Positions 11,570 through 20,980 of a stretch of 64,000 bases of DNA are shown one piece after another. Every line of letters starts with the position of its first letter. Within the stretch, counting starts at the first letter, position 1. The notes below the pieces were generated by a model. It was given only the letters and a program-made list of their open reading frames with translations, was not told the DNA's origin and made no database searches. The DNA comes from DATJHM01 sp963777355 (GTDB taxonomy: Bacteria > Chloroflexota > Ktedonobacteria > Ktedonobacterales > Ktedonobacteraceae): positions 62,001 to 126,000 of the forward strand of contig CAVZQK010000032.1 in assembly GCA_963777355.1 (NCBI GenBank), written 5' to 3'. The translations under genes were made by a program, and so were the position numbers.

Positions 11570-12874
11570 TCAAATCCGACTTAATCTATCAATTTTCCAG
11601 GTGTCTCCAGCTTTTATTAGAACAACTAAAAAGGTGTAACTTTGTCCAGAAGCATCATCAAATATCATAGTAGCCGTTTCCAACTTACCAACTGCTACAG
11701 CAAACGTATGACGACATGAAATAAACGAGGAAAAATCAGCCTCAAATTTTGTCCTGGGGGAGGCAAATTTGATAGTATCCGAAAGCTGATTGTAGGCAGT
11801 TGAGTAGTCAATAGGAGAAGACTGCAAGGCTATACAAAACATATCAAGTGTTGTATTAGGAAGGCTCTCAAATTGATAAAGTTTCCATGAGCCATCACTT
11901 TCCTTAAAGAGTGAGACTGTATAGTCTACTACCTGACTATCAGAACGAGTCAATAAAAGATCAGTTACCTCATAAGTACCTATCTTCTGGGGATTATCGT
12001 GAATACATTTATTTATTTGGGTGGTATCATTAAAAAACTGATCTTTTGAGAGGTTGTATTGATAACTCTGTGAAAGTTGATTATACGCAGTTTGAACATC
12101 ACTGCTTTGAATAGCATTACAAAACATATCCAGCGTTTCTAGAGGAGTTGGAAGAGTAGCCACATAAATATTGTAAATACCAACACCGACAATGAGTGAC
12201 ATTATACAAATCAAGCCTATCGTCGCCCACCATCTGTATTTCCCTCTCGTTAATCGAGCGAGAAATTTTACATCATTTGATATGTCTGGCGGCATATCTA
12301 TCGGTGGTATAAGTGCAACAATATTTGAAGAGGAGAAAGGAAACGAGGTAGAAGTAGCACTTGCTAACTGAGATGATGGAGTGAGGCCAAACGGACTATC
12401 TGGCAAAATACCATTGTATGGCAGTTTTTGGGAGCTTACAATTGCGGTATGATCACTTTGATCTTTATAATTTCCGTTTCTTTCATTTTTATCAATACGC
12501 TTATATATAAAACCCATACCACCTATAAGTAGGCTATCCTCTGGTTTTAGCAAAAGTGGTATATATGCCTGCAATCGTTGCCCATTAACAAAGGTGCCAT
12601 TTGCACTTTGCAAGTCAACAATGCTATGACCCTCTCCATCTCTATGAATCAAAGCGTGATGATGAGAAACATGGCTATCAGTCAGCCACAGATGATTTTC
12701 TGAACCACGTCCAATCATCAGTATCATTTCCCTCAACATCGTCCGTCCAAATGGTCCCTCTAGTACCACCATTTGAACAGACTCTTCAATGAAAGAGGAT
12801 GAAACAGGTTCATGAGCCAAAGGGAACGAAGAGGGCTCCTCGGTCAAAGGGGATGAAACAGGCTCATGAGCCAA
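11570..12874 (-). CDS. FHA-domain membrane protein, probable tail of the kinase
   Basis: The reading frame of 434 residues starts with TTG at 12874 and has no convincing ribosome-binding site. The order is: a short repeat in which LAHEPVSS occurs twice; an FHA domain (about 33-125) with GRGSENHLWLTDSHVSHHHA and SANGTFVNG; a low-complexity linker; one membrane segment (about 218-240, WWATIGLICIMSLIVGVGIY); and two outside repeats that both begin TLDMFCxAxQSS and contain TAYNQLS. The preceding kinase ends in a frame that overlaps this one by 31 bases. The kinase tail reads FFVRFFWLMSLFHPL, while this frame upstream reads LLLAHEPVSSPL, so one missing base would fuse them. I infer a single kinase-FHA-TM receptor, but separate genes remain possible. 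The region is visibly more AT-rich than its neighbours. Confidence 0.7.
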   Translation of the reverse strand: MAHEPVSSPLTEEPSSFPLAHEPVSSSFIEESVQMVVLEGPFGRTMLREMILMIGRGSENHLWLTDSHVSHHHALIHRDGEGHSIVDLQSANGTFVNGQRLQAYIPLLLKPEDSLLIGGMGFIYKRIDKNERNGNYKDQSDHTAIVSSQKLPYNGILPDSPFGLTPSSQLASATSTSFPFSSSNIVALIPPIDMPPDISNDVKFLARLTRGKYRWWATIGLICIMSLIVGVGIYNIYVATLPTPLETLDMFCNAIQSSDVQTAYNQLSQSYQYNLSKDQFFNDTTQINKCIHDNPQKIGTYEVTDLLLTRSDSQVVDYTVSLFKESDGSWKLYQFESLPNTTLDMFCIALQSSPIDYSTAYNQLSDTIKFASPRTKFEADFSSFISCRHTFAVAVGKLETATMIFDDASGQSYTFLVVLIKAGDTWKIDRLSRI

Positions 12875-13835
12875 AAGAAGCGGACGAAGAAAGACTTTTC
12901 GATCAAAAGAGATGGGAAAAACTGAGACCAGGAAGCTGCAACAGTTGCATCAGCAATCTGTAAGGGATCAATAGGCGAAATCGCAATAGTCTCAAAAGAT
13001 TTAGCACTTGCCTCTACTGCATCTTCAAAAGCTATTGCAAAAGCTTGCATACTCTCGAAACGTTTTTTAGGATCTTTTGCAAGTGTAGTCATGACAACCC
13101 GTTCCACTTCAGGGGAAATACTAGCAATTCTTTCACTTAAAGGCACAGGCTTAGTCGAGAGATGCTGTATAACAATACCCAGCTCATTATCGCTAATAAA
13201 AGGTTTCCGGCCAACTAACCACTCATAAATAACTACACCTAAAGAATACTGATCGCTAGCAGAACAAGGATGCCCCTGAAGTTGCTCAGGAGCCATATAG
13301 AAAACCGTTCCTGCTGTGTTTGTTACTTCTTGATTGTTTGGATTTGCATACGCGACTCAGATACCATCAAAGCCAGACCAAAATCGCTAAGCAATACTTC
13401 ATTGTTATATCCCAACAACATATTTTCAGGTTTTACATCGCGATGAATCAATTTTTGCTCATGTGCATAGTGCAATGCTGTAGCTACTTGCTTTACAAAT
13501 GGTAAAATAGTCTTGGAAGGGAGCGACGTGTTGCGAGGAAGATATTCACGCAAATTGCCATTAGAGGCATATTCCATTATTAAAAAAGGAACATTATTCT
13601 CCACTCCATAATCAAAAACTGGCACGATGTGACGATGCCTTAAATGGGCAATAGTACGTGCCTCACTAAGAAATCGTTCCTGGTCTTCTTCTGTTAAAGA
13701 GGCATGCAATACCTTGATTGCGGCCTGCGTTCCCAGATGGATATGTTCACCTAGATATACGTAAGCAAAAGAACCACGACCCAGTTGCCGAATAAGATGA
13801 TAATTTCCCAGTTGCCTTCCTTGCAAATCCTCCAT
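12844..13835 (-). pseudogene. Ser/Thr protein kinase, one frame change
   Basis: ATG 13835 follows GGAGGGAATTTC. The Hanks-type kinase motifs are in order: glycine loop LGRGSFAYVYLG, VAIK-type AAIKVL, HRDVKPENMLL, SDFGLAL, YMAPEQL and DQYSLGVVIYEWLVG. They are split over two frames: the first ends at 13323 after QIQTIKK, and the second begins in the activation loop as EVTNTAGTVFYMAPE. One missing base near 13315-13330 explains this. All catalytic residues survive, so the gene is likely functional if the break is an error. It belongs to the PknB-type eukaryotic-like kinases, and the next frame carries an FHA domain, a common reader of phosphothreonine. Confidence 0.85.
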
Positions 13836-14069
13836 ACGAAATTCCCTCCAAAAATCATCTCACTCTATATCATTATGGCACGTGCTTTTTCTTCAATAGC
13901 ATTTATGCTTTATATATAACTTCTCGCTTCTTAGATCATTATTATCTTAACATTTCTATAGCTATATGTCTACTTATTTGTATATTTTAAAAAGAGAAAA
14001 AACGTATGTAGAATTTACACGTGTTCTTTCTCTTGCGTTTTTTCCCTTCTTTAAAGGAGAAGAAGTGAT

Positions 14070-14618
14070 TTACCCATGCGTTACCGTCATTTGCAGCGTT
14101 CCGGTGATCGCAGTCAGGGCAGATGCGCCGGTACAAGCAGGGAGCGTTGTAGGGATAAAGGTATCCGTCTGTACGATGTTATCACCCTTAAATTCGCCAG
14201 CGGTGATTATGCCTGTATCAGTTATGATGGTAACACCATTAGGATTGACATTGATATTAGATGTATAGGTTACGGTACTGGTCTTATTATTTTTCCAATG
14301 ATAGGTAGCAGTAGCACTTATCCCAGAGCCAAAGACGCAGGAAACCTGGCCTGTGCCAGAGGAGGTATAGCTACCAGATGGCAGAGTCGAATCGCTAGAG
14401 ACGAGACAGGAGGTCAGCGATCCTTGCTCTGTCACAGTAACAGATTGGGGATTTGGCGTAATCCCCGGACTATAATTGATACTATTGGTGCCAGTACAGG
14501 CCAGATCGACGGTAGCGGCAGCGTGAGCAACAGGCGTTAAGAATATGGTGATTCCTGCTAGAAACAAGAGAATAGCGCTCGCTATGAAGATGGAAAACGC
14601 ATTAGGCAATTTTTGCAT
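14070..14618 (-). CDS. Secreted protein with signal peptide
   Basis: 182 residues on the minus strand, with a ribosome-binding site AAAGGAATTCAAG just before the ATG. A classical signal peptide fills residues 1-33 (a hydrophobic run in IFIASAILLFLAGITIF ending VAHA|A). The rest is rich in Thr, Ser and Gly with alternating beta-strand character and three Cys pairs possible (LACTG, TSCLV, VSCVFG, PACTG). I do not recognise a named family. It could be an exported beta-sandwich or matrix protein. Confidence 0.65.
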   Translation of the reverse strand: MQKLPNAFSIFIASAILLFLAGITIFLTPVAHAAATVDLACTGTNSINYSPGITPNPQSVTVTEQGSLTSCLVSSDSTLPSGSYTSSGTGQVSCVFGSGISATATYHWKNNKTSTVTYTSNINVNPNGVTIITDTGIITAGEFKGDNIVQTDTFIPTTLPACTGASALTAITGTLQMTVTHG

Positions 14619-15056
14619 CTTGAATTCCTTTCACAGGCAAGTTCACGGGGCTGAATAAAAGTGCAAGGTATTTGTATCCATTATAGTTATATTTATAGCA
14701 CGTTTCTTTTAGTCACTAGTTTCAGCCCCAAAGCTGGTTATAAGCCAGGAAAGGGGATCTTATTTTCAGAATGTAGATGCAGGTATGATGGCATCTCGAT
14801 TTCTGTGTAGAGATACTCAGGAATTAAGCGAACAGTGTATGAGCGATGCACGGCTCGTCCAGAGGATCTAAGAAGAGAGAATTTTCACGTCCATTTGACA
14901 ACATTGTCGCGAGAAAACCCCATGAAATCGCGAAAAAGTCATCATGGGGAGTTTGTCCTCCCTGACAAAGAGACACAAATAACCCCTCCTGAACGACCTC
15001 CATTTTTAAAGCTGGTTGGTTGCTTCTCTGTTCTTGTTCTTCAGCTTATTCGTTCA
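14619..15056. other. Intergenic region flanking the transposase
   Basis: No gene supported. CCCCATGA and TCATGGGG near 14919-14957 form a short hairpin. The plus-strand frame that runs through 14835-15638 is only the complement of the transposase. I looked for a terminal inverted repeat matching the 16240-16380 side and found none I trust. Confidence 0.4.
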
Positions 15057-16237
15057 TCAGAGAGAGATTTTGTGCAAACGGATATCTTGGATCGTTGCCC
15101 AGACAATGGTGAGGCAACTGGTCTCCGTCGTGAACACGTCAATCTGATCGGTGCGCTGCCGCACATTGCTGAAGAGACTTTCAATGGCATTGGTTGTTTG
15201 AAGGTATCGATGCATGCTCGCGGGAAAATCGTAGAACGTCAAGAGATGCTCTTCATCCTCTATCAAGCTTCGAACCGCTTCAGGATACCGCTGAGCATAC
15301 TTCGCTTTAAAGGCAGCCAGGTGGATCAGCGCTTCCTGCTTGCTGGCTTGTTCCCAGATGCCAACCAACTCTCTTTGAACCTCTCCACGCTCTCTCCTGG
15401 CAATAGCGTTGAGCACATTGCGCTGTTTATGCACCAGACATCGCTGGCGAGGCGTCGCCGAAAAGAGTTCTTTCACCGAAGCAATCAAGCCCTCATGACC
15501 ATCGGTGACGATGACATCTATCTGGGTTGCTCCTCGCCTTCGCAGATCCTGCAAGAGGCTTACCCATCCATCCTTACTTTCCTCCGCACACGCACGCAGA
15601 GCCAAAACCTCTTTATTGCCGCTCAGATCAATTCCTAAGGCAGTTAAAATGATGGTCGAATCCGCCTGACTTCCATGACGAATGTTGAAATGCACACCAT
15701 CCAGGTACACAATCCGGTAGTGTTCTTGCAGAGGGCGTTCACGCCACGCTTCAAATTGCTCAGTCAGCGTCTGATTTAAGCGGCTGATAGTACTGGCGCT
15801 GGGAGCCACTCCCATGAGCGTTTGAGCCACTTCTCCTACCTTATGCGTGCTGGTTCCGCTCACGAACATTGAGTGAGTCCTTCTGCAATATGCGGTTCAA
15901 AGCGGCTGTAGCGCTCGAAGGCTTGCGTCTGGAACTGCCCTTCGCGATCTCGGGGAACCTTCACATCCTCAAGTTTTCCTGTTGAGGTGATCAAGTCACG
16001 AGTGTAGGAGCCGTTGCGGTAGCCTTTGCGCTTGGGCGTGCACTCTCCCCAAGCGGCTCCAATGACCGCTTCAAGCTCTTCACACATCACGGTTTCTATC
16101 ACCGCTCGAACGGCACTTTGAGCTAGGATGCGCAGATGCTGATGAAATTCTTGTTGATCGGGTAACGATGGAGATGAGGACTCCGAAGTGGAAACGACCT
16201 TCTCTGGTGTGATACGCTTTTTCTTAGGTACAGGCAT
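15057..16237 (-). pseudogene. IS256-family (mutator-type) transposase, one frame change
   Basis: About 394 residues when joined, normal for IS256. The N-terminal part, from ATG 16237 (RBS in AAGGAGGAAAGT), has VRAVIETVMCEELEAVIG, YRNGSYTRDLIT and VKVPRDREGQFQTQAFERY. It ends early at 15860 after EGLTQCS. The next frame starts with MFVSGTSTHKVGEV, which normally follows EGLTQ directly, then VYLDGVHFNIRH (first Asp), VIVTDGHEG (second Asp), RQRCLVHKQRNVLN and TTNAIESLFSNVRQRT (with the catalytic Glu). One missing A near 15880 accounts for the split. IS256 elements do not use programmed frameshifting. The terminal inverted repeats and target duplication were not found. Confidence 0.85.
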
Positions 16238-16381
16238 ACTTTCCTCCTTCTTAGGATTTGAGCTAAAGGATCGACCTCTTCTTCAGAAAGAGGTCATGCC
16301 TGTAGTATCTCTTCTTTCGTTGCTTTTTTTCTACCCTCTCCACACACAATTCGTTATGGCATTGCAGGTATAGCAAAAACA

Positions 16382-16603
16382 TTAATGGAGAAGATGATAC
16401 ATAATAACAATAGCAAGAATAATCAAGAAAATGACAGCAAACTGGATAAGCACATACGCAGTTCTGGACAGTCGTTTGCTTTGAGCAGTATCAGAGGTAT
16501 TCTCTAAAGACAGATTGCGCTCTCTTATTCGTTCCTGCTCTTTGATTTTAATTTCAGACATTGCCGAAAGTTGTATAGGATTTGGCTCTGGAATGTACGG
16601 CAT
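16382..16603 (-). CDS. Small single-pass membrane protein
   Basis: 73 residues with a charged N-terminal half (EIKIKEQERIRERN) and one membrane helix near the C-terminus (YVLIQFAVIFLIILAIVIMY). A weak GCAAAGGAAA site precedes the ATG. The charged stretch is probably a short coiled coil in the cytoplasm. No known family recognised. Confidence 0.5.
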   Translation of the reverse strand: MPYIPEPNPIQLSAMSEIKIKEQERIRERNLSLENTSDTAQSKRLSRTAYVLIQFAVIFLIILAIVIMYHLLH

Positions 16604-16847
16604 CTTTTTTTCCTTTGCTCCCTACAAAACGTTTCTTGTTATAGGGATTTTCTATCTCTGCTTTTGCTACGCTACTATAGATTTTTTACGTATCCTCCTG
16701 GTAAGATAAACGTAGATCTTTTTACGTTATAAAATCCCTATTTACCTATCCAATCTCTCATTGCAAGATGCTAAAGAAGGAAGAGCATAGTTAGAGAGTT
16801 CGTCTATTCCCATAAAATCTGCTTTATTATGACAAGGAGACTTTACG

Positions 16848-17691
16848 ATGACAGCAGATACCCCCACGCCAGAAGAAAACATGACACAGCTTCGCACGCT
16901 TGCCCTACGTCTTCTCGCACGGCCTTTTAATATTCAGGAGGAGCCACAGCCACAGCTCCTGGCCGGAAAACTTCCTGATCCACTCCCATTCAATCTCCCT
17001 CTGCCTGATGGGGTTCACATTGTAGGCAGCCTGATAAATAGTCCTGAAGAGATACAGATTCTGCTCGATGTGGATCAATCACCAACTGAAATCATCGCTT
17101 TCTACACAGAGCAAATGCAGGCAGCAGGCTGGTCCGAGCCTGATTTTCAACGCCGACAAAGACAGAGTGAGGGCGGCTTTGTCCATACCTTTCCCCGCCC
17201 TACTTTCTACACGACATTCTGTAAAGGCCTTCACGGTCCAGCATTGGGAATTTCTGTTATCGGCGGAGAAAACAAAAATGAAAAAATCGATGTAAGGTTG
17301 CACATTGATACGAGGAGCCGCAACTCTCCCCTGCCGACAGTCATCCGAAATTTTTATGGGGGTGAGTGAGCTTATTCCACTTCTAATAGGACCCGCTGAC
17401 GGACATCAGCAGGGCGGCAGCGGTGGTAGCAACTCAGAAAGTGCAAGCACATCCGCAACACTAGAGATGAAGCACGATATTGCCCTTTCTGTTTTGGCGG
17501 ATCATTATGCGCATCAACTTGAGCAGGCAGGATGGCAACGCACAGGAGGTGAAAGTAATAAGCAAATGGCATGGCATACCTGGGAATTTCTTGACAAGCA
17601 TAATGAACACTGGGGAGGAATCTTTTACGCTGCTTCAACTTCCTGGAATGGAGAGAAGCTATTACTTACAAGTCCTTGTGAATTGGCTTGA
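16848..17691 (+). pseudogene. Duplicated-domain protein of unknown function, one frame change
   Basis: ATG 16848 follows CAAGGAGACTTTACG. The first frame (to 17369) has SPTEIIAFYTEQMQAAGWSEP. The continuation in the +1 frame, entered near 17333 in a CCCC run, has ALSVLADHYAHQLEQAGWQR and then WHTWEF. So the protein has two related halves, each with a helix 'Yxxx-L/M-xxAGW' followed by strands. Repaired length is about 280 residues. No signal peptide and no function recognised. Confidence 0.6.
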
Positions 17692-17914
17692 AGACCCATC
17701 TTTATGACTATTCACATGAGTTCCATTTCGCCACACTATATTGATAACTACTAATCTATCAAGCGGCGATAAAGGCCACTTCTTCCAATCCAAATCATTT
17801 TATGAGGGTCTGACGGGGAATAAAACGGCGGTCTAAGCACTTATTACGTAGGGGAAGAAAGGCTCTTTTTTTCCCTACTTTGTTTTTGCTGTCATAACTC
17901 TATTCGGAGGTTCA

Positions 17915-19393
17915 ATGGTTTCTTCTGCGCCAGAGAGACGCCGTAAAGGATTGGCCCTGGCCCTTTTATGCGTTGCCCAATTTATGGTTGTGCTTGATTT
18001 CTCTATCGTAAATATTGCTCTGCCTTCTATGCAAAAAGATTTGGGCTTATCTACACAGAATCTGCAATGGATTATCAGCGCTTATTCGCTTACTGTTGGA
18101 GGCTTTTTGCTGCTTGGTGGCCGCATGGGCGATCTTTATGGCAGAAGAAAGCTTTTTATGGCTGGACTCTTCCTCTTCTCGCTAGCTTCGCTGGCAGGTG
18201 GGTTGGCACTATCGGGTGTCTGGTTAATTATTTCCCGTGGCGTCCAGGGGCTGGGTGCGGCCCTGATTGCACCTACGACGCTTTCTTTGATTACGACGAC
18301 CTTTGCTGAAGGTCCAGAGAGAAATAAAGCCTTTGGCATGATTGGAACAATGGCATCTTTCGGCTTTGCCGCTGGTGCCATTCTCGGTGGAATCCTTACC
18401 GCTGGCCCCGGCTGGCGTTGGGTGATGTTTGTCAATGTACCGATTGGCTTTCTAGCTCTGGCCCTGACTCCTCTACTCATAAGAGAGTGGCGCGTGAAGT
18501 CTGAACATCGCCAGATCGACGTTCTGGGCGCGGTCCTGGTAACGGCGGGACTGGTTGTCCTGGTCTACACGCTGGCAGAGGGCAATACGCTCGGCTGGAC
18601 TTCCTATACAACTCTCGGTCTGCTGGGGATTGCCCTGGTCTTGCTGGCTGCATTTCTGTTCGTTGAGCTGCGTTCACAAGAACCACTGGTGCGCTTGAGC
18701 ATCTTCAAACAGCGTACAATCACGGGGGCCAACCTTATTAGCTTTCTAGCGCCCGGAGCTTTCGGTTCACTCATTTTTGTCCTGACACTCTACATGCAAA
18801 AAGTGCTGGGCTATTCAGCAATTGAAACTGGACTGGCCTTTTTACCGCTAGCATTTGTTATTCTGATCTTTTCCAATGTCGCTTCCCGCCTGGTAGCAAA
18901 CATTGGCGTGAAGCCTATGCTGATTACAGGGCTGAGCATAACAGTGGTTGGTATGTTGCTTTTCCTGGGTCTTTCGGCACATGGCAGCTATCTGCTCACG
19001 CTCATGCCAGGTCTGCTGGTGGTTGGACTGGGAATGGGTCTGACGTTTTCAACTGTAGTGATTGCAGCAACAGATGGAGTAAGCGACGAGGAGCAAGGGC
19101 TGGCTTCCGGTCTGTTTAATACAACGCAACAGGTAGGTTCGGGACTGGTGCTGGCGACGATCACCGCAATTTCAGCCGCACAGACCACCCTTCTTCTTCA
19201 AGCTCGGCAGTCGATGTTGGACGCGCTAAGCGGCGGCTTTGCTCATGCCTTGATTGTCTGTGCAGTCCTCGATGCGCTGGCGGTAGTAGTGACGATCTTT
19301 GTTATTCGCGTAAACAAGCAGCATGCAATAGTCGAACCTGAGCTAATTGTGGATAGAGAAAAACGTGAGACAACAGGGCCACTTGCCCGCTAA
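17915..19393 (+). CDS. DHA2-family MFS multidrug exporter
   Basis: 492 residues, ATG after CGGAGGTTCA. The protein has about 14 membrane segments, as in the drug:H+ antiporter-2 (DHA2/EmrB/QacA) family. Signature motifs visible are motif D1 LDFSIVNIALPSMQ in TM1, motif A GGRMGDLYGRRKLF between TM2 and TM3, motif B SRGVQGLGAALIAP in TM4 and motif C GFAAGAILGGILTAGPGWRW in TM5. It should export hydrophobic drugs or metabolites using the proton gradient. There is no adjacent regulator on this strand. A strong bidirectional hairpin follows the stop. Confidence 0.92.
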   Translation: MVSSAPERRRKGLALALLCVAQFMVVLDFSIVNIALPSMQKDLGLSTQNLQWIISAYSLTVGGFLLLGGRMGDLYGRRKLFMAGLFLFSLASLAGGLALSGVWLIISRGVQGLGAALIAPTTLSLITTTFAEGPERNKAFGMIGTMASFGFAAGAILGGILTAGPGWRWVMFVNVPIGFLALALTPLLIREWRVKSEHRQIDVLGAVLVTAGLVVLVYTLAEGNTLGWTSYTTLGLLGIALVLLAAFLFVELRSQEPLVRLSIFKQRTITGANLISFLAPGAFGSLIFVLTLYMQKVLGYSAIETGLAFLPLAFVILIFSNVASRLVANIGVKPMLITGLSITVVGMLLFLGLSAHGSYLLTLMPGLLVVGLGMGLTFSTVVIAATDGVSDEEQGLASGLFNTTQQVGSGLVLATITAISAAQTTLLLQARQSMLDALSGGFAHALIVCAVLDALAVVVTIFVIRVNKQHAIVEPELIVDREKRETTGPLAR

Positions 19394-19394
19394 A

Positions 19395-19427
19395 AAAGAT
19401 GAACTCAGGCTCGCTGAGTTCATCTTT
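19395..19427. terminator. Bidirectional intrinsic terminator
   Basis: AAAGATGAACTCAG at 19395-19408 pairs perfectly with 19414-19427 around the loop GCTCG. A-rich bases before and T-rich bases after the stem let it serve both the MFS gene and the convergent lipoprotein gene, which ends at 19446. Confidence 0.85.
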
Positions 19428-19445
19428 CACATCGCCTCTTACTTA

Positions 19446-20504
19446 CTACAACAGGAAACCGACCAGATACCATTGCATATCCTGGCCCCGGCCCAGCGCA
19501 GTACCAGCCTGTTTATCTTCGGCATAGGTATAGAGAGCATGGCCATCATAGAAGACCTGAGCGCCATTCGCTGTCTGATGCACCGACAACATTTTGGGTA
19601 AGGTGACAGAGCTTGAAACCGTCATCATCCCCTGAGGAGCCAGGAGCGGAGGCCAGTCTTTTGCACAGTCACCGGTGCAGGTGGCTTTGAATGCCGTGTC
19701 AGCTCTGTAGTAGTAGAGCGCAAAGTTATTCTGCGTCATCAGCACACTCACCTGGTGAGTATTAATTGCCGCAACACCCGTATGAATGAATGTGCCCATC
19801 ATAGTACCAGCCATACCAGGCACAATCGTAACCCCTTGCATCGGATTGTTTGCAGGGGTTGTCATATTACTCTGCATATAGTTGACCAGATACCATTGCA
19901 TATCCTGGCCATGACCTAGCGCACTATTAGCCTGCTTATCTGCGGCATAGGTGTAGAGAGCATGCCCATCATAGAAGACCTGAGCACCATTCGCCGTCTG
20001 ATGCACCGACAACAATTTAGGCAAGGTCATAGAACTTGAAACCGTCATCATCCCCTGTGAAGCCAGAACAGGAGGCCAGTCTTGTGCACAGGCCGCGACA
20101 CAGGTGGCTTTGAATGCTGTATCAGGAGTATAGTAATAGATCGCAAAGCCTTTCTGCGTCATCAGTACATTTATTGCCGTACCATTAATCTTGGCTATTC
20201 CCGTATGAATTAGCGCCGCCATAGTGCCACCCATATCAGGAGTAATAGCAATCCCTTGCATCTGGTTCATACCATCCATGCTACCAGTCATTGTAGCGGT
20301 AGCATTAGCAGCGGGCATCGTATTAGTGGCCGGAGTTCCGGCGTTCGTATTCTGTTTGGTCGTAGTATATCCGTTGTTTGTTGACTTTGCACCTTGATTA
20401 GTTGTGGCTGCCGGAGACTGAGTGGTTGTACCACCACAGGCTACCAATAAAATAGTCAGTAGGACCATACTAGTGTATGCCCCTAAATGCCGCAGTGTTC
20501 GCAT
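19446..20504 (-). CDS. Lipoprotein with two PF03640 repeats
   Basis: 352 residues. A lipoprotein signal precedes LLVACGG, so Cys 23 is likely lipid-anchored on the outside. A Thr/Asn/Ala-rich linker follows (residues 25-85). Two copies of the 'secreted repeat of unknown function' follow (about 86-215 and 220-352), nearly identical in places: each has MTQxxFAxYYYxxDTAFKATC, CAxDWPP, SVHQTANGAQVFYDGHALYTYA and GQDMQWYLV. The paired Cys in each repeat could form disulfides. The biological role is unknown; proximity to the DHA2 gene is only convergent. Confidence 0.85.
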   Translation of the reverse strand: MRTLRHLGAYTSMVLLTILLVACGGTTTQSPAATTNQGAKSTNNGYTTTKQNTNAGTPATNTMPAANATATMTGSMDGMNQMQGIAITPDMGGTMAALIHTGIAKINGTAINVLMTQKGFAIYYYTPDTAFKATCVAACAQDWPPVLASQGMMTVSSSMTLPKLLSVHQTANGAQVFYDGHALYTYAADKQANSALGHGQDMQWYLVNYMQSNMTTPANNPMQGVTIVPGMAGTMMGTFIHTGVAAINTHQVSVLMTQNNFALYYYRADTAFKATCTGDCAKDWPPLLAPQGMMTVSSSVTLPKMLSVHQTANGAQVFYDGHALYTYAEDKQAGTALGRGQDMQWYLVGFLL

Positions 20505-20740
20505 ACGATCTTATCCTCCTGAAATACTACTATAAGAAGTCTCTTCTTTAGTATCTGCCGTCTCTATAAAATATGACCGTTACTCAATGATCATATTTTA
20601 GCTATGCCTGGTCATCATGTAGGTCCATTGATACGCTTTTGTTCCTACCCATAGACACGCTTATTTTCCAGGAGATTTGCAAAACAGTACTTTTCTCTTA
20701 TACAGTTTATTTCAAGTTGTTTGATCATAAAAAACCGAAC

Positions 20741-20893
20741 CAATAAAGACTCTGTTGGCGAATGACATCGGGAGTGGAAAGTCCTCAAACTAAGGTCGTT
20801 TTTGTGGCTTTTTGCATGCCATGCAGGGCATTTTTGGATCACAAATAGGCCCATTTCCATCCATTGTGTCATTCGCCAACAGAGTCAATAAAG
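20741..20893. mobile_element. MITE with 19-bp perfect inverted ends and 8-bp target duplication
   Basis: Direct repeats CAATAAAG lie at 20741-20748 and 20886-20893. Inside them, the 19-bp end ACTCTGTTGGCGAATGACA (20749-20767) is the exact reverse complement of 20867-20885. The 137-bp interior has no open frame, so the element is non-autonomous. An 8-bp target duplication fits ISL3 or IS256-type transposases. It lies between the PF03640 lipoprotein and the SDR gene and does not interrupt a gene I can see. Confidence 0.9.
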
Positions 20894-20980
20894 GCAGTCA
20901 CAGCACTATACAAAATTCTCCCCAAAGCAGAAAGAACTTAGATTTATACTCTATTCAATTTTTTCGTCATGTAGAGAAAA

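Noticed and set aside
14835..15638. A 267-residue plus-strand frame
   Set aside because: It is the complement of the IS256 transposase, which has all its motifs on the minus strand.
14850..16380. Terminal inverted repeats of the IS256 element
   Set aside because: Only short, unpersuasive matches were found by eye on the two flanks.
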